Shown: positions 15,894 to 23,860 of the stretch, piece after piece
Layout: every line of letters begins with the position of its first letter
How positions within the stretch are numbered: position 1 is the first letter of the stretch
From: Corallococcus llansteffanensis
GTDB taxonomy: Bacteria; Myxococcota; Myxococcia; Myxococcales; Myxococcaceae
NCBI RefSeq assembly: GCF_003612055.1
Contig: NZ_RAWB01000007.1
Coordinates: forward strand, 1 to 50,949
DNA length: 50,949 nt
Reading direction: 5' to 3'
Notes under the pieces: model-generated
What the model saw: the letters and a program-made list of their open reading frames with translations, nothing else
Databases searched by the model: none
What the model was told of the DNA's origin: nothing
Made by a program: the position numbers and the translations under genes

Positions 15894-16820
15894 ATGAGGC
15901 CTCACCACGTTGGGTCCCTGCTGAAGCAGACCCTCTCGGAATGGGTGGACGACAACGTGCCCGCGCAGGCGGCGGCGCTCGCGTACTACACGCTGTTCTC
16001 CGTGGCGCCGATGCTCATCATCGCCATCGCCGTGGCGGGCCTCGTGTTCGGGCAGGAGGCGGCGCAGGGGGAGATCCAGAAGCAATTGCAGAGCCTCATC
16101 GGGGATGCGGGCGCGAAGGTCATCGAGGACCTGGTGGCCAGCGCGAGCAAGCCCCGCTCGGGCATCCTCGCCACCGTCGTCGGCCTCCTCGTGCTCGCCT
16201 TCGCCGCCACGGGTGTCTTCGCCCAGCTCCAGGACTCGCTCAACACCATCTGGAAGGTGAAGAAGAAGCCGATGAACGGGGTGCTCGCCTTCGTGCGCCA
16301 GCGCCTGCTCTCCTTCGCGATGGTGCTGGGCATCGGCTTCCTGCTGCTCGTGTCGCTCGTGCTGAGCGCGGCGCTGTCCGCCGCCGGCACCTTCCTCATG
16401 GGCCTGATGCCCGGCTGGGAGACGGTGCTGCAGCTGGTGAACCTGGCCATCGCCTTCTGCGTGACCACGGTGCTCTTCGCGATGATCTACAAGGTCCTGC
16501 CCGACACGCGCGTCGCCTGGAAGGACGTGTGGCTCGGCGCGGCGGTGACGAGCTTCCTCTTCAGCCTCGGCAAGCTCGGCATCGGCCTGTACCTGGGCAA
16601 GAGCAGCGTCTCCTCCGCGTACGGGGCCGCCGGCTCCTTCGCGGTGCTGCTGCTGTGGGTCTACTACTCCTCGCAGCTGCTCTTCCTTGGGGCGGAGTTC
16701 ACCCAGGTGTACTCGCGCTGGCTCGGCAGCCGGCGCGCGGAGCGCCAGTCAGCGCAGGCTTCCCAGGAATCCCAAGCTGCCAGGCGAGCCGGCCCTGACA
16801 GGACCGAGCGGCCTGCCTGA
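15894..16820 (+). CDS. YihY/virulence factor BrkB family membrane protein
   Basis: 308 residues. The N-terminal signature NVPAQAAALAYYTLFSVAPM and the central VFAQLQDSLNTIWKV are diagnostic of the YihY/BrkB (formerly RNase BN) family of polytopic inner-membrane proteins. Six hydrophobic segments are visible (around residues 30, 95, 140, 180, 215 and 250), ending in GAEFTQVYSRWLGS. The C-terminal 40 residues are hydrophilic and cytoplasmic. The function of the family is unsettled; roles in envelope integrity and transport have been proposed. It follows the toroid lipoprotein by 21 bp and may be co-transcribed with it. Confidence 0.95.
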   Translation: MRPHHVGSLLKQTLSEWVDDNVPAQAAALAYYTLFSVAPMLIIAIAVAGLVFGQEAAQGEIQKQLQSLIGDAGAKVIEDLVASASKPRSGILATVVGLLVLAFAATGVFAQLQDSLNTIWKVKKKPMNGVLAFVRQRLLSFAMVLGIGFLLLVSLVLSAALSAAGTFLMGLMPGWETVLQLVNLAIAFCVTTVLFAMIYKVLPDTRVAWKDVWLGAAVTSFLFSLGKLGIGLYLGKSSVSSAYGAAGSFAVLLLWVYYSSQLLFLGAEFTQVYSRWLGSRRAERQSAQASQESQAARRAGPDRTERPA

Positions 16821-16906
16821 GGTTGCCAGGACCCAATACATCCAGCGACTCGAATCCGTCATCATCGCTGTCTCAGGATGTATCACGCGCACCGCGCGTG
16901 GGGGGG

Positions 16907-17419
16907 ATGGTTCACATGGCGGGACAGTTGCTCGGGGCGTATTTCAAGGCCGTCATCGGATCCATGTTGGGCGCGAGCACCGCGCTGCTCTTTCCGCAGC
17001 AGCGCAAGCGCATCGACGCGATGCGGGATGACGTCTGGTACGAGTGGGATGAGTACGTGAAGGTGGTGGGGGAGTTCCACGCGAAGCTGGGCGACCAGAC
17101 CCTCGCCGCCATCGGCCAGACGTCGGCGCTCCAGACGCTGCCGCTCAGCAAGGCGGCAGGCTTCGACTCGCTGGAGAAGATCTTCGGCAACTTCGAAGCG
17201 CTGACGCGGGACGTGGTGCGCGACGTGCCAGCCGCCGAGTTGATCCGCACCATCAGCTTCACCCGCGACAGGGTGGTGCTGGAGTGCGACACGCGCGTGC
17301 CGCCCGCGCTGCTCACCGGTGTGTTCCGCGGCTTCCTGCTCGGCTTCGGGAAGATCGTCACGACCGAGCAGGTGGAGCGCCGGGGCGCCACCGTGCGCTT
17401 CACCCTGGGCTACGTGTGA
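16907..17419 (+). CDS. Conserved hypothetical protein, possibly a myxobacterial-restricted family
   Basis: 170 residues from the chosen start. No signal peptide; the N-terminus has a short Gly/Ala-rich hydrophobic stretch (MAGQLLGAYFKAVIGSMLGA) followed by a basic segment, then a mixed alpha/beta body and a C-terminal strand pair (GATVRFTLGYV). The size and the layout (helical front half, then LECDTRVP and a Gly-rich GVFRGFLLGFGK helix) recall the roughly 180-residue Myxococcales-only families such as TIGR02265, but I cannot confirm membership. A longer frame opens at a TTG at 16823, two bases after the YihY stop; its first 28 residues are Ser/Pro-rich and look non-coding. ATG 16907 follows a G-run; ATG 16916 is also possible. 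Confidence 0.7.
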   Translation: MVHMAGQLLGAYFKAVIGSMLGASTALLFPQQRKRIDAMRDDVWYEWDEYVKVVGEFHAKLGDQTLAAIGQTSALQTLPLSKAAGFDSLEKIFGNFEALTRDVVRDVPAAELIRTISFTRDRVVLECDTRVPPALLTGVFRGFLLGFGKIVTTEQVERRGATVRFTLGYV

Positions 17420-17456
17420 ACCCCGAACTCCGCCAGGTCTCTCTATGCTGGGGGCC

Positions 17457-17975
17457 ATGATCCAGGACTTCGAACGCGCGACCACTGAACGGCTGCTGCT
17501 GCGCGCCGTCCGCGACAGCGACCTGGAGGCGGTCTTCGCCCTCCATGCGGATCCGGCGACGAACCGGTTCAGCCGCGCCGGCTACATGCGCACCCGGGAG
17601 GACGCGCGCAAGATGCTCGGCCTCTGGCTGGAGGACTGGGCGCGCGAAGGCGTGGGCTACTGGTTGGTGGAGCGGCTCGAGGCCCCCGGCGTCGTCGTGG
17701 GCCTGGGCGGCGTGCGCCACAAAGAACTTGAAGGCCAGCGCGTGCTCAACCTCGCCTACCGCTTCAGTCCCCAGACCTGGGGCTCCGGGTACGCGACGGA
17801 GGTGTCCCGCGTCGCCCTGGCGCTGGCGGCCCGGCACCTTCCGCACGTTCCCCTGGTGGCCATCATCCACCCGGAGAACTCCGCGTCCATCCGCGTGGCG
17901 GAGCGGCTCGGGATGCGCCTGGAGCGCGTCATCGACTCCGAGGGCATCCCGAACCGCTTGTATGTGATCGGCTGA
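17457..17975 (+). CDS. GNAT-family N-acetyltransferase (RimJ/RimL-like)
   Basis: 172 residues covering one complete GNAT domain. TERLLLRAVRDSDLEAVFAL is the usual opening of the RimJ/RimL subgroup; the acetyl-CoA loop is PQTWGSGYATEVSRVAL and the C-terminal motif is HPENSASIRVAERLGMRLE. Such enzymes transfer acetyl from acetyl-CoA to amines of proteins or small molecules; the substrate is not predictable. Start 17457 sits just after GGGGG; an in-frame ATG at 17445 would add four residues. It converges on the neprosin-type gene across a 6-bp-stem hairpin. Confidence 0.93.
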   Translation: MIQDFERATTERLLLRAVRDSDLEAVFALHADPATNRFSRAGYMRTREDARKMLGLWLEDWAREGVGYWLVERLEAPGVVVGLGGVRHKELEGQRVLNLAYRFSPQTWGSGYATEVSRVALALAARHLPHVPLVAIIHPENSASIRVAERLGMRLERVIDSEGIPNRLYVIG

Positions 17976-17977
17976 GC

Positions 17978-17992
17978 CGCCGGCCTCCGGCG
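17978..17992. terminator. Hairpin between convergent genes
   Basis: A perfect 6-bp stem (CGCCGG / CCGGCG) with a 3-nt loop fills nearly the whole 18-bp gap between the convergent GNAT and neprosin stop codons. There is no U-tract. Position suggests a bidirectional terminator. Confidence 0.5.
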
Positions 17993-17993
17993 A

Positions 17994-19001
17994 CTACCCG
18001 CCGCCGTTGCCGCCGTAACGGAGCGACGCGCCGCCCGGGTAGGAGAGGCTGTAGTAGGCGGCGTGGGTGGTCGACGTCCACGCGCCGCTCATGAGGTAGC
18101 AGGTGGTCCCCGAGTGGGTGCACATCTCGTCGATGGCGGAGGCGGCCGGGTCGGCGGCGAACAGGCCGTTGCCCATGTCGGTGATGGGCGGCACCCGCGC
18201 GCCATAGTCAAACACCTCGCCGTACCAGTGGGCCATGTCGCCCGACGTGAAGCTCCCGCCCCACAGCGAGCCGGGGAAGTAGCCCATCCAGCCGTCGTTG
18301 AACCACACCCACCAGTTCCCGCCCGAGTAGAGGATGTAGAAGCGGACCTTCACCCCCACATACGCGGTCAGGTCCATGCCCGGGTAGTAGCTGGGATGGG
18401 TCTGCACCCAGCCGGTGACGTGCTTGAACACCCCGCCCACCCAGTTGCCGAGCAGCAGGGTCGGGTACGTCGTCTGCCATTTGCGATAGCCCACCTCCAC
18501 GAGCGACGTGTTGGCGCCCTGGACGATGGCCGTCTCCGCCGTGACCTGGTCGCCCCAGTTGGCGACCGCCGGGTTGGCGATCTGGATGAGCGCCCCCACG
18601 CCGAGCCGGAAGCCGGTGTCCGCCGTCGGCTTCATCACGCCCGCGTAGTAGTAGGCGTCAGCGCTCGCCGACACGGGGCGGCTGGCAGGCACGTTCGCGG
18701 CCAGCATGGGTGCGCGGTGGTGCCGCGGCTCCGGATGGCTCACCGCCCGGGGCACCTGCCCGGTGGGACAGGGGCGCGCCCCGGAGGGCGTGACGGCGCT
18801 CGCGGACGGCCCGACCCCCCACGCGGCCGGGGGCGCGGGAACTCGCAGCGCCTCGGCGGACAGCGGCTCGCAGCGGAAGTCGCTTTCGACCGACGCCGAC
18901 GCGGCTGGAGCAGCGGGTTCCTCCCGCTCCGGCGCGCCACAGCCGAGCGAGGCGAGGGAGAAAAGGCAGACAAAACGAAGGGACAGCGCCGCGAGCTTCA
19001 T
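17994..19001 (-). CDS. Neprosin-domain (DUF239) secreted lipoprotein
   Basis: 335 residues. Signal peptide with lipoprotein-like cysteine (SLGC near residue 22), then a linker of about 90 residues rich in Ala, Pro and Ser. From about residue 120 the neprosin fold begins: DAYYYAGV, TSLVEVGYRKWQ, WWVWFNDGWMGYFPGSLW, MAHWYGEVFDYG. Two glutamates in VEVGY and WYGEVF occupy places equivalent to the catalytic pair of the glutamic peptidase neprosin, so prolyl-directed peptidase activity at the cell surface is plausible but unproved. ATG 19001 is preferred over upstream ATGs because GGAGGT sits five bases before it and the signal peptide begins there. Convergent with the GNAT gene; divergent from the HAD gene. 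Confidence 0.88.
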   Translation of the reverse strand: MKLAALSLRFVCLFSLASLGCGAPEREEPAAPAASASVESDFRCEPLSAEALRVPAPPAAWGVGPSASAVTPSGARPCPTGQVPRAVSHPEPRHHRAPMLAANVPASRPVSASADAYYYAGVMKPTADTGFRLGVGALIQIANPAVANWGDQVTAETAIVQGANTSLVEVGYRKWQTTYPTLLLGNWVGGVFKHVTGWVQTHPSYYPGMDLTAYVGVKVRFYILYSGGNWWVWFNDGWMGYFPGSLWGGSFTSGDMAHWYGEVFDYGARVPPITDMGNGLFAADPAASAIDEMCTHSGTTCYLMSGAWTSTTHAAYYSLSYPGGASLRYGGNGGG

Positions 19002-19166
19002 CGTGACCTCCATGGCTCCACCAGGGAAGACCCGGTGGAGGACAATCCAAGGCGCCAAGATGCTTAGACAGTTTTAATGGGATAGCCAGAGATACTTGAG
19101 GACCCCCTCCGTCCTATGCTCGGCATGCCGCGCGCACCCGCGAAGACCTGGCACGAGAAGGAACCC

Positions 19167-19796
19167 ATGGGATACAGGCTGGTCATCTTCGACTTCGACG
19201 GCACGCTCGCGGACAGCGCGGACTGGATGCGCGGCGTCTTCCACGACGTGGCCCGGCGCTACGGCTTTCGCAGCGTCAGCCCGGAGGAACTCGAGGCGCT
19301 GCGCGGGCAGGACAACCGGGCCATCGTCGCGCGGCTCGGCGTGCCCGTCTGGAAGATGCCCTTCATCGCCGCGCACATGCGCAAGCTCGTCATGCGCGAC
19401 GCGCACCGCATCCCGCTCTTCCCGGGCGTGGAGGCGCTGCTCGAGCAGCTGCAGGCGCGGGGCATCATCCTCGCCGTGGTGAGCTCCAACTCGGAGCAGA
19501 ACGTGCGGCGCGTGCTGGGGCCGGTGGCGTCCGTGCGCATCCATCACTACGCGTGCGGCGCGGGTGTCTTCGGCAAGCGCGCGAAGTTCCGGAAGGTGCT
19601 GAAGGCGGCGGGTGTGCATGCCACGGAGGCCCTCTCCGTGGGCGACGAGGTGCGCGACATCGAGGCCGCCGCGGCCGAGGGCATCCCCACCGCCGCGGTG
19701 ACGTGGGGCTACGCGACGGAGGCGCTGCTGCGCTCGCGCGCGCCCACGCTCGTCCTCACCCGCCTCGACGAGCTGCTGCGGGTCGTCGCGGCGTAG
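19167..19796 (+). CDS. HAD-superfamily hydrolase (phosphoglycolate phosphatase-like)
   Basis: 209 residues. Motif I is FDFDGTLADS with both aspartates, motif II is AVVSSN, motif III is the Lys of GKRAKFRKVLK, and motif IV is SVGDEVRDIEAA. The small helical cap between motifs I and II (about residues 15-85) is that of subclass I phosphatases such as Gph. It should hydrolyse a small phosphate ester; the substrate is unknown. Start 19167 follows GAAGGA at good spacing; a longer frame from 19116 adds 17 residues without family similarity. Convergent with the M20 peptidase gene. Confidence 0.93.
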   Translation: MGYRLVIFDFDGTLADSADWMRGVFHDVARRYGFRSVSPEELEALRGQDNRAIVARLGVPVWKMPFIAAHMRKLVMRDAHRIPLFPGVEALLEQLQARGIILAVVSSNSEQNVRRVLGPVASVRIHHYACGAGVFGKRAKFRKVLKAAGVHATEALSVGDEVRDIEAAAAEGIPTAAVTWGYATEALLRSRAPTLVLTRLDELLRVVAA

Positions 19797-19805
19797 GCGC
19801 GGGTG

Positions 19806-19838
19806 CCGCGCGCTGACGCGGGGGCGTGGCGCGCGCGG
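19806..19838. terminator. GC hairpin between convergent HAD and M20 genes
   Basis: An 8-bp perfect stem (CCGCGCGC / GCGCGCGG) with a 17-nt loop in the 66-bp gap between two convergent genes. No U-tract. Inferred terminator. Confidence 0.4.
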
Positions 19839-19862
19839 AGGTCTGCTGCTGCCGCTGTCGCG

Positions 19863-21311
19863 CTAGCGCGTGATGTTGCGCAGGTACTGCGCGTAGAAGC
19901 GGATGGCGGCTGCGTGATCCTCGACGGACACCCGCTCGTCGCGGCCGTGCATGCGCGCGAGATCCTCGCGGGTCATGCGCACCGGCATGAAGCGGTACAC
20001 GCTGTCGCTCAAGGGGTAGAAGTGGCGCGCGTCGGTGTACGCCACGGTGAGGAAGGGCGCCACCAGCACGTCCGGGAACACCTGGCGGATGCTGCGCTGC
20101 AGTTGCCGCCAGCCCTCCGTGTCCAGGCGCGACACCGGCGAGGCCTCGTGGCCCTCGGCGTGCAGCTCCACGCGCGCGTCGTCCACCACCTCGCGCACGT
20201 GGGTGCGCACGTCCTCCAGGCTGTCGCCCGGCAGGGGGCGAATGTTGAGCACCGCGCGCGCTTGCGAGGGCAGCACGTTGGGCTTGGGGCTGCCCTCGAG
20301 CATGGTGGCCGCGGTGGTGGTGCGGATGCTGGCGTCCGTGGAGGGCACCGCGGCCATCCGCCGCTCGATGAGGGGCGCGAAGAGCCAGGTGTTGGCGAAG
20401 AGCAGGCGCATGCCGAAGGCCATCTCCGGCCCCACGTACTCGAACAGCGACTGCGTCCCGCCGCGCAGCCCGGGCTCGAAGGGGTGCTCCTCCAACTGCA
20501 CGAGGGCGCGGGAGAGGATGCCCACAGCCGTCTGCCGCGGCGGCATGGACGCGTGCCCGCCCGCGCTCCGCACCACCAGCTCCACGCGCGCCGAGCCCTT
20601 CTCCGCCACGCCCACCAGCGCCACCGGTGCGGTCACGCCGGGCACGAGCCCCTCGCCGATGGGGCCTCCCTCGTCCAGCACCGACTCGAGGCGCACGCCG
20701 CGCTCGCGCAGCAGCGCGGCCACGCGGACGGCGCCGTCGTGCCCGCCCACCTCCTCGTCCGCGCCGAAGGCGAGCAGCACCGTGCGTCGCGGGCGGTGGC
20801 CCTGGGCGAGCAGGCCCTCCACGGCCTCGAGGATGGCGAGCACGCTGCCCTTGTCGTCCAGCGCGCCGCGCCCGTGGACGTAGCCGTCCGCCACCCCACC
20901 GCCGAAGGGCGGGTGGCTCCAGGTGGCCTCCGCCTCCACGGGCACCACGTCCAGGTGGCCCATGAGCAGCACGGGAGGCAGTCCGGGCTCCGTCCCCTTC
21001 CACGTATAGAGGTGCGCGTGCGCGCCCACGGCCTCGTGCCCGAGCTGCGCGTGCACGCGGGGGAACCCGGTGACGAGCTGGGCGTGCAGCGCCTGGAAGG
21101 CGGCGTCCTCCGTGCCCGTGCCGTCGGAGGCGGCGATGGTGCGGTGGCGCAGCGCCTCGGCGAGGCGGCCCGCGGCCGCGGTGGCGTCCACCGGGAAGGA
21201 TTCGGCGGGCTCGGTGGGCACCTGCCGCGAGCCGAAGCGCAGCGTGCGGACGACGAGGACGCCCACGAGGAGCAGCAGGAGGACCAGCAGGGCGAGGAGG
21301 ACACGCTTCAT
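19863..21311 (-). CDS. M20-family metallopeptidase, membrane-anchored (PM20D1/carboxypeptidase S-like)
   Basis: 482 residues. One N-terminal membrane segment (residues 5-23, Leu/Val-rich) without a clear cleavage site anchors the catalytic part outside. Zinc-binding landmarks are intact: MGHLDVVPV, VHGRGALDDKG (bridging Asp), FGADEEVGG (general-base and metal Glu), VLDEGG and, at the C-end, YTDARHFYPL. The dimerisation lid contains RSAGGHASMPP. Length and N-terminal anchor match the PM20D1/carboxypeptidase S branch, which cleaves or condenses N-acyl amino acids or removes C-terminal residues. Start 21311 is the ATG just before the membrane segment; a longer frame starts 48 bases upstream. Divergent from the acyltransferase gene. 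Confidence 0.94.
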   Translation of the reverse strand: MKRVLLALLVLLLLLVGVLVVRTLRFGSRQVPTEPAESFPVDATAAAGRLAEALRHRTIAASDGTGTEDAAFQALHAQLVTGFPRVHAQLGHEAVGAHAHLYTWKGTEPGLPPVLLMGHLDVVPVEAEATWSHPPFGGGVADGYVHGRGALDDKGSVLAILEAVEGLLAQGHRPRRTVLLAFGADEEVGGHDGAVRVAALLRERGVRLESVLDEGGPIGEGLVPGVTAPVALVGVAEKGSARVELVVRSAGGHASMPPRQTAVGILSRALVQLEEHPFEPGLRGGTQSLFEYVGPEMAFGMRLLFANTWLFAPLIERRMAAVPSTDASIRTTTAATMLEGSPKPNVLPSQARAVLNIRPLPGDSLEDVRTHVREVVDDARVELHAEGHEASPVSRLDTEGWRQLQRSIRQVFPDVLVAPFLTVAYTDARHFYPLSDSVYRFMPVRMTREDLARMHGRDERVSVEDHAAAIRFYAQYLRNITR

Positions 21312-21443
21312 CGGCTCGGAGCTCCCGGGGAGGGCGCCGCCGAGCGTAGCAGCTGGCACGCCGGGAACGCAGACGGTGCTCGGCCCGCCGCACCGTCGGC
21401 GACTGCTTCTTCTGGCCTATCGCGCGCCAAGGAATCGAGCGGC

Positions 21444-21460
21444 AGGCCCGCGGCGGGCCT
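21444..21460. repeat. Perfect GC palindrome in divergent intergenic region
   Basis: 8-bp arms (AGGCCCGC / GCGGGCCT) around one base, in the 287-bp space between the divergent M20 and acyltransferase genes. It could be an operator or a leader hairpin. The rest of that space shows nothing recognisable. Confidence 0.4.
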
Positions 21461-21598
21461 CCGACGCGAGGGCCGACGGGTGCGGAGAATGAGACACCTG
21501 TCCGCGACCTCCGGGGTCGTGGTGATAACACAGGGCGGCACCCACCTTGCGACACGCTCCGAGCGCTGGCTGGAGAAATCCAGGAAGGGTGAATTCGG

Positions 21599-22648
21599 AT
21601 GACAGGCATTGCCGCCACCTCGGATGCGAGCCCCCCGCGCCTGGTTGAGCTGGACGCACTCCGGGGGATCGCGGCACTGGCTGTCGCGCTGTATCACTTC
21701 ACGACCGAATACAGCGACCTCTACGGTCACTCCGTCCCCCTCTGGGGGCAGGTGCCCATCGGGAAGTATGGGGTCCAGCTCTTCTTCGCCATCAGCGGCT
21801 TCGTCATCCTGATGTCGCTGGAGCGCATCACGCGGGCCCGGGACTTCGTGTGGAGCCGCGCGGCCCGGCTCTATCCGTCCTATTGGACGGCCGTCGTGCT
21901 CACCTTCACGGTGGTGGCGCTGTTCGGGCTGCCGGATCGCGAGTTCAGCCTCCAGACGGCTTTGATCAACCTGACCATGTTTCACGAGCTCCTTCGCGTC
22001 CCGCATGTGGACACCGTGTACTGGACGCTGACCATCGAGCTGTCCTTCTATCTGTTGATGTTCGTGCTCGCGTCCGCGCGGGCGCTCCCCAAGGTCATCC
22101 CCATCTTCATCGCGCTCGTCGCGCTACAGACCCTGGCCGAGCTGGCCGCTCAGGCGATGGGAATGCTCTTCGTCGCGCGCCTCGCGAGCCGGCCGCACCT
22201 GCAGTTCTTCGCGCTGGGAGTGCTGGCCTTCCAGCAGAGCCGCGGCAGGGTCTCCGTCCCCTCCGCGCTGGCGCTGGTGGGGGTCTGCTTCGCTCACGAG
22301 GTGCTCGTCGGGAGCAACGCACCCCTCCCCGTGTTCGGGGTCGTGCTCGGCCTTGCCCATGCGCTCTCCCGGGGCTCGTTGCGCTGGCTCAACTGGCGCC
22401 CCCTGCTCTTCATGGGGTTCATCTCCTATCCGTTCTACCTGGTCCACCAGAACATCGGCTACGTCGTCATCCGGCGGCTCGAGGCCGCGGGTTGGCGCCC
22501 CGAGGCAGCCATCGCGGTCGCGTTCGCCGTCGGGCTCCTGCTGGCGACCTTCATCACCTACCGCGTCGAGCAGCCCGCGCTGCGCGGCTACCGCCAGTGG
22601 CGGCGGAAGGCCCAGGTCCGGACGGCTGTCTCGCCACACGTCGCATGA
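21599..22648 (+). CDS. Acyltransferase 3 family membrane protein (OafA/YrhL-like)
   Basis: 349 residues. The opening LVELDALRGIAALAVALYHF holds the family hallmark R-G-hydrophobic segment and the catalytic-type His; FFAISGFVI and WSRAARLYPSYW follow as in OafA. About ten membrane segments are visible. The C-terminus ends in YRVEQPALRGYRQW, the usual VExP motif. Members O-acetylate or O-acylate surface polysaccharides or lipids across the inner membrane. AGGAAGG lies just upstream of the ATG. A FemAB/GNAT-like gene follows after 72 bp on the same strand, suggesting a joint role in modifying an envelope polymer or amino-sugar. Confidence 0.95.
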   Translation: MTGIAATSDASPPRLVELDALRGIAALAVALYHFTTEYSDLYGHSVPLWGQVPIGKYGVQLFFAISGFVILMSLERITRARDFVWSRAARLYPSYWTAVVLTFTVVALFGLPDREFSLQTALINLTMFHELLRVPHVDTVYWTLTIELSFYLLMFVLASARALPKVIPIFIALVALQTLAELAAQAMGMLFVARLASRPHLQFFALGVLAFQQSRGRVSVPSALALVGVCFAHEVLVGSNAPLPVFGVVLGLAHALSRGSLRWLNWRPLLFMGFISYPFYLVHQNIGYVVIRRLEAAGWRPEAAIAVAFAVGLLLATFITYRVEQPALRGYRQWRRKAQVRTAVSPHVA

Positions 22649-22720
22649 GGGCCTCCGTGCGCCCGAAGCGGGCGCACGGGGGCGGGGGCTCCGCGCCACT
22701 CATTGAAAGGATGCGCTCGA

Positions 22721-23710
22721 ATGATCAACCAATCCGAAGTCTCGCGGGGCAGTCCTTCGCGCCTGAAGCAGTGCCACGCCGTCCTGGTGTCTGACGAAGG
22801 AATGTCAGCCCTGTCGGAGGACTACTTCCGCTCCGCGCACCACCTGCGGGCCGAGGGGGTGACGCATACGCTTGTCATCGAGGATGGCGAGGGTGGCGCG
22901 CTGCGGTTGCCGCTCATCGTGCGGCCCATCGAGGGGACGCCGTACCGCGATGCCGTCTCCCCCTACGGCTTCCCCGGCGGGTTGCTGGAGGGGTTGAGCG
23001 AGGTGCCGAAGGGCGGCGTGGACTGGGCAGGCACCGGGCTCGTCAGCCTCTTCGTGCGCGACCGCGTCGCCGGTCCCCGCTGCTTCGCGGGTGGGACGGA
23101 GCGCAACGAGGTGTTCTTCATCGACCCCCGCCGGCCCCTCCAATTCCAGGCGGAGGCCCGCCGGCAGATGCGGCGCAACACCCGGCTGGGCTTCGTGAGC
23201 ACCTGCTGCCCGGTGCGCGAGGCCTCGCACGAGGAGCGGGAGGGCTTCAAGGACGTCTACCGGCAGACCATGGTCCGCGACGGGGCGCTCTCCCGGTACT
23301 TCTTCTCCGACACGTACTTCGAGGAGCTGTTCTCCTCCCCCGCCGCCTGGCTCGCGACGACCCGTGCAGCGGACGGCCACATCGCCTCCGCGGGGGTGGG
23401 GGTCTCCAGCGACGGGCTGCTGCACCACTACCTGGGCGGGACGGCGGATGCGGACCTGGCGCGCTCGCCGGCCAAGAACACCGTCTTCGGGGCGCTGGTG
23501 GAGCTCAGCACGCGGCTTGGGCTGCCGCTCCACCTGGGCGGCGGCGTCCGGCCGGGCGACGGCCTCGAGCAGTTCAAGCGGAGCTTCGCGAACGCGAGTT
23601 CCCACTTCTACACCCACGAGCTGATCTGCGACCCCCTGGTGTATGACCGCCTCTCGGCGAGCAGCAGCGACACGGGCTACTTCCCGGCCTATCGCGCGCC
23701 CGGGAGCTGA
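22721..23710 (+). CDS. FemAB/BioF2-like GNAT-superfamily acyltransferase
   Basis: 329 residues with no signal or membrane segment. The layout is that of FemAB-type double GNAT folds: an N-terminal lobe with DAVSPYGFPGGL, a central QAEARRQMRRNTRLGF segment (many basic residues), a helix ending in YRQTMVRDGA, and the C-terminal lobe with LLHHYLGGT and a segment before LGLPLHLGGGVRPGDGLEQFK that matches the acyl-CoA/acyl-tRNA loop. Such proteins transfer amino acids or acyl groups to peptidoglycan precursors or nucleotide sugars. Chosen start: ATG 22721; the frame also opens at a TTG at 22703. Follows the acyltransferase-3 gene by 72 bp, probably in the same transcript. Confidence 0.78.
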   Translation: MINQSEVSRGSPSRLKQCHAVLVSDEGMSALSEDYFRSAHHLRAEGVTHTLVIEDGEGGALRLPLIVRPIEGTPYRDAVSPYGFPGGLLEGLSEVPKGGVDWAGTGLVSLFVRDRVAGPRCFAGGTERNEVFFIDPRRPLQFQAEARRQMRRNTRLGFVSTCCPVREASHEEREGFKDVYRQTMVRDGALSRYFFSDTYFEELFSSPAAWLATTRAADGHIASAGVGVSSDGLLHHYLGGTADADLARSPAKNTVFGALVELSTRLGLPLHLGGGVRPGDGLEQFKRSFANASSHFYTHELICDPLVYDRLSASSSDTGYFPAYRAPGS

Positions 23711-23860
23711 TGGCGCTGGCTCCCTGCCGCATCGCCCTTCCGAGCCCCCTCGGTGTCACGCTCCGGGCAGCGCGCTGCCACCCCCGGGGGGGAAGCCGTC
23801 TGGAGCGCCGTGTCTAGCCTGTCTGCTTGTGGCCGGGCACCTCCGGCCCGGGGAGGCAGC

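Noticed and set aside
14802-16085. 427-residue minus-strand open frame; likewise 13696-14817 and 43133-44725
   Set aside because: Antisense to genes with signal peptides, membrane segments or catalytic motifs; composition typical of shadow frames.
16823-16906. TTG start that would place the hypothetical gene two bases after yihY
   Set aside because: The added 28 residues are Ser/Pro/Asn-rich and unlike the rest; an ATG after a purine run at 16907 fits better. Not excluded.
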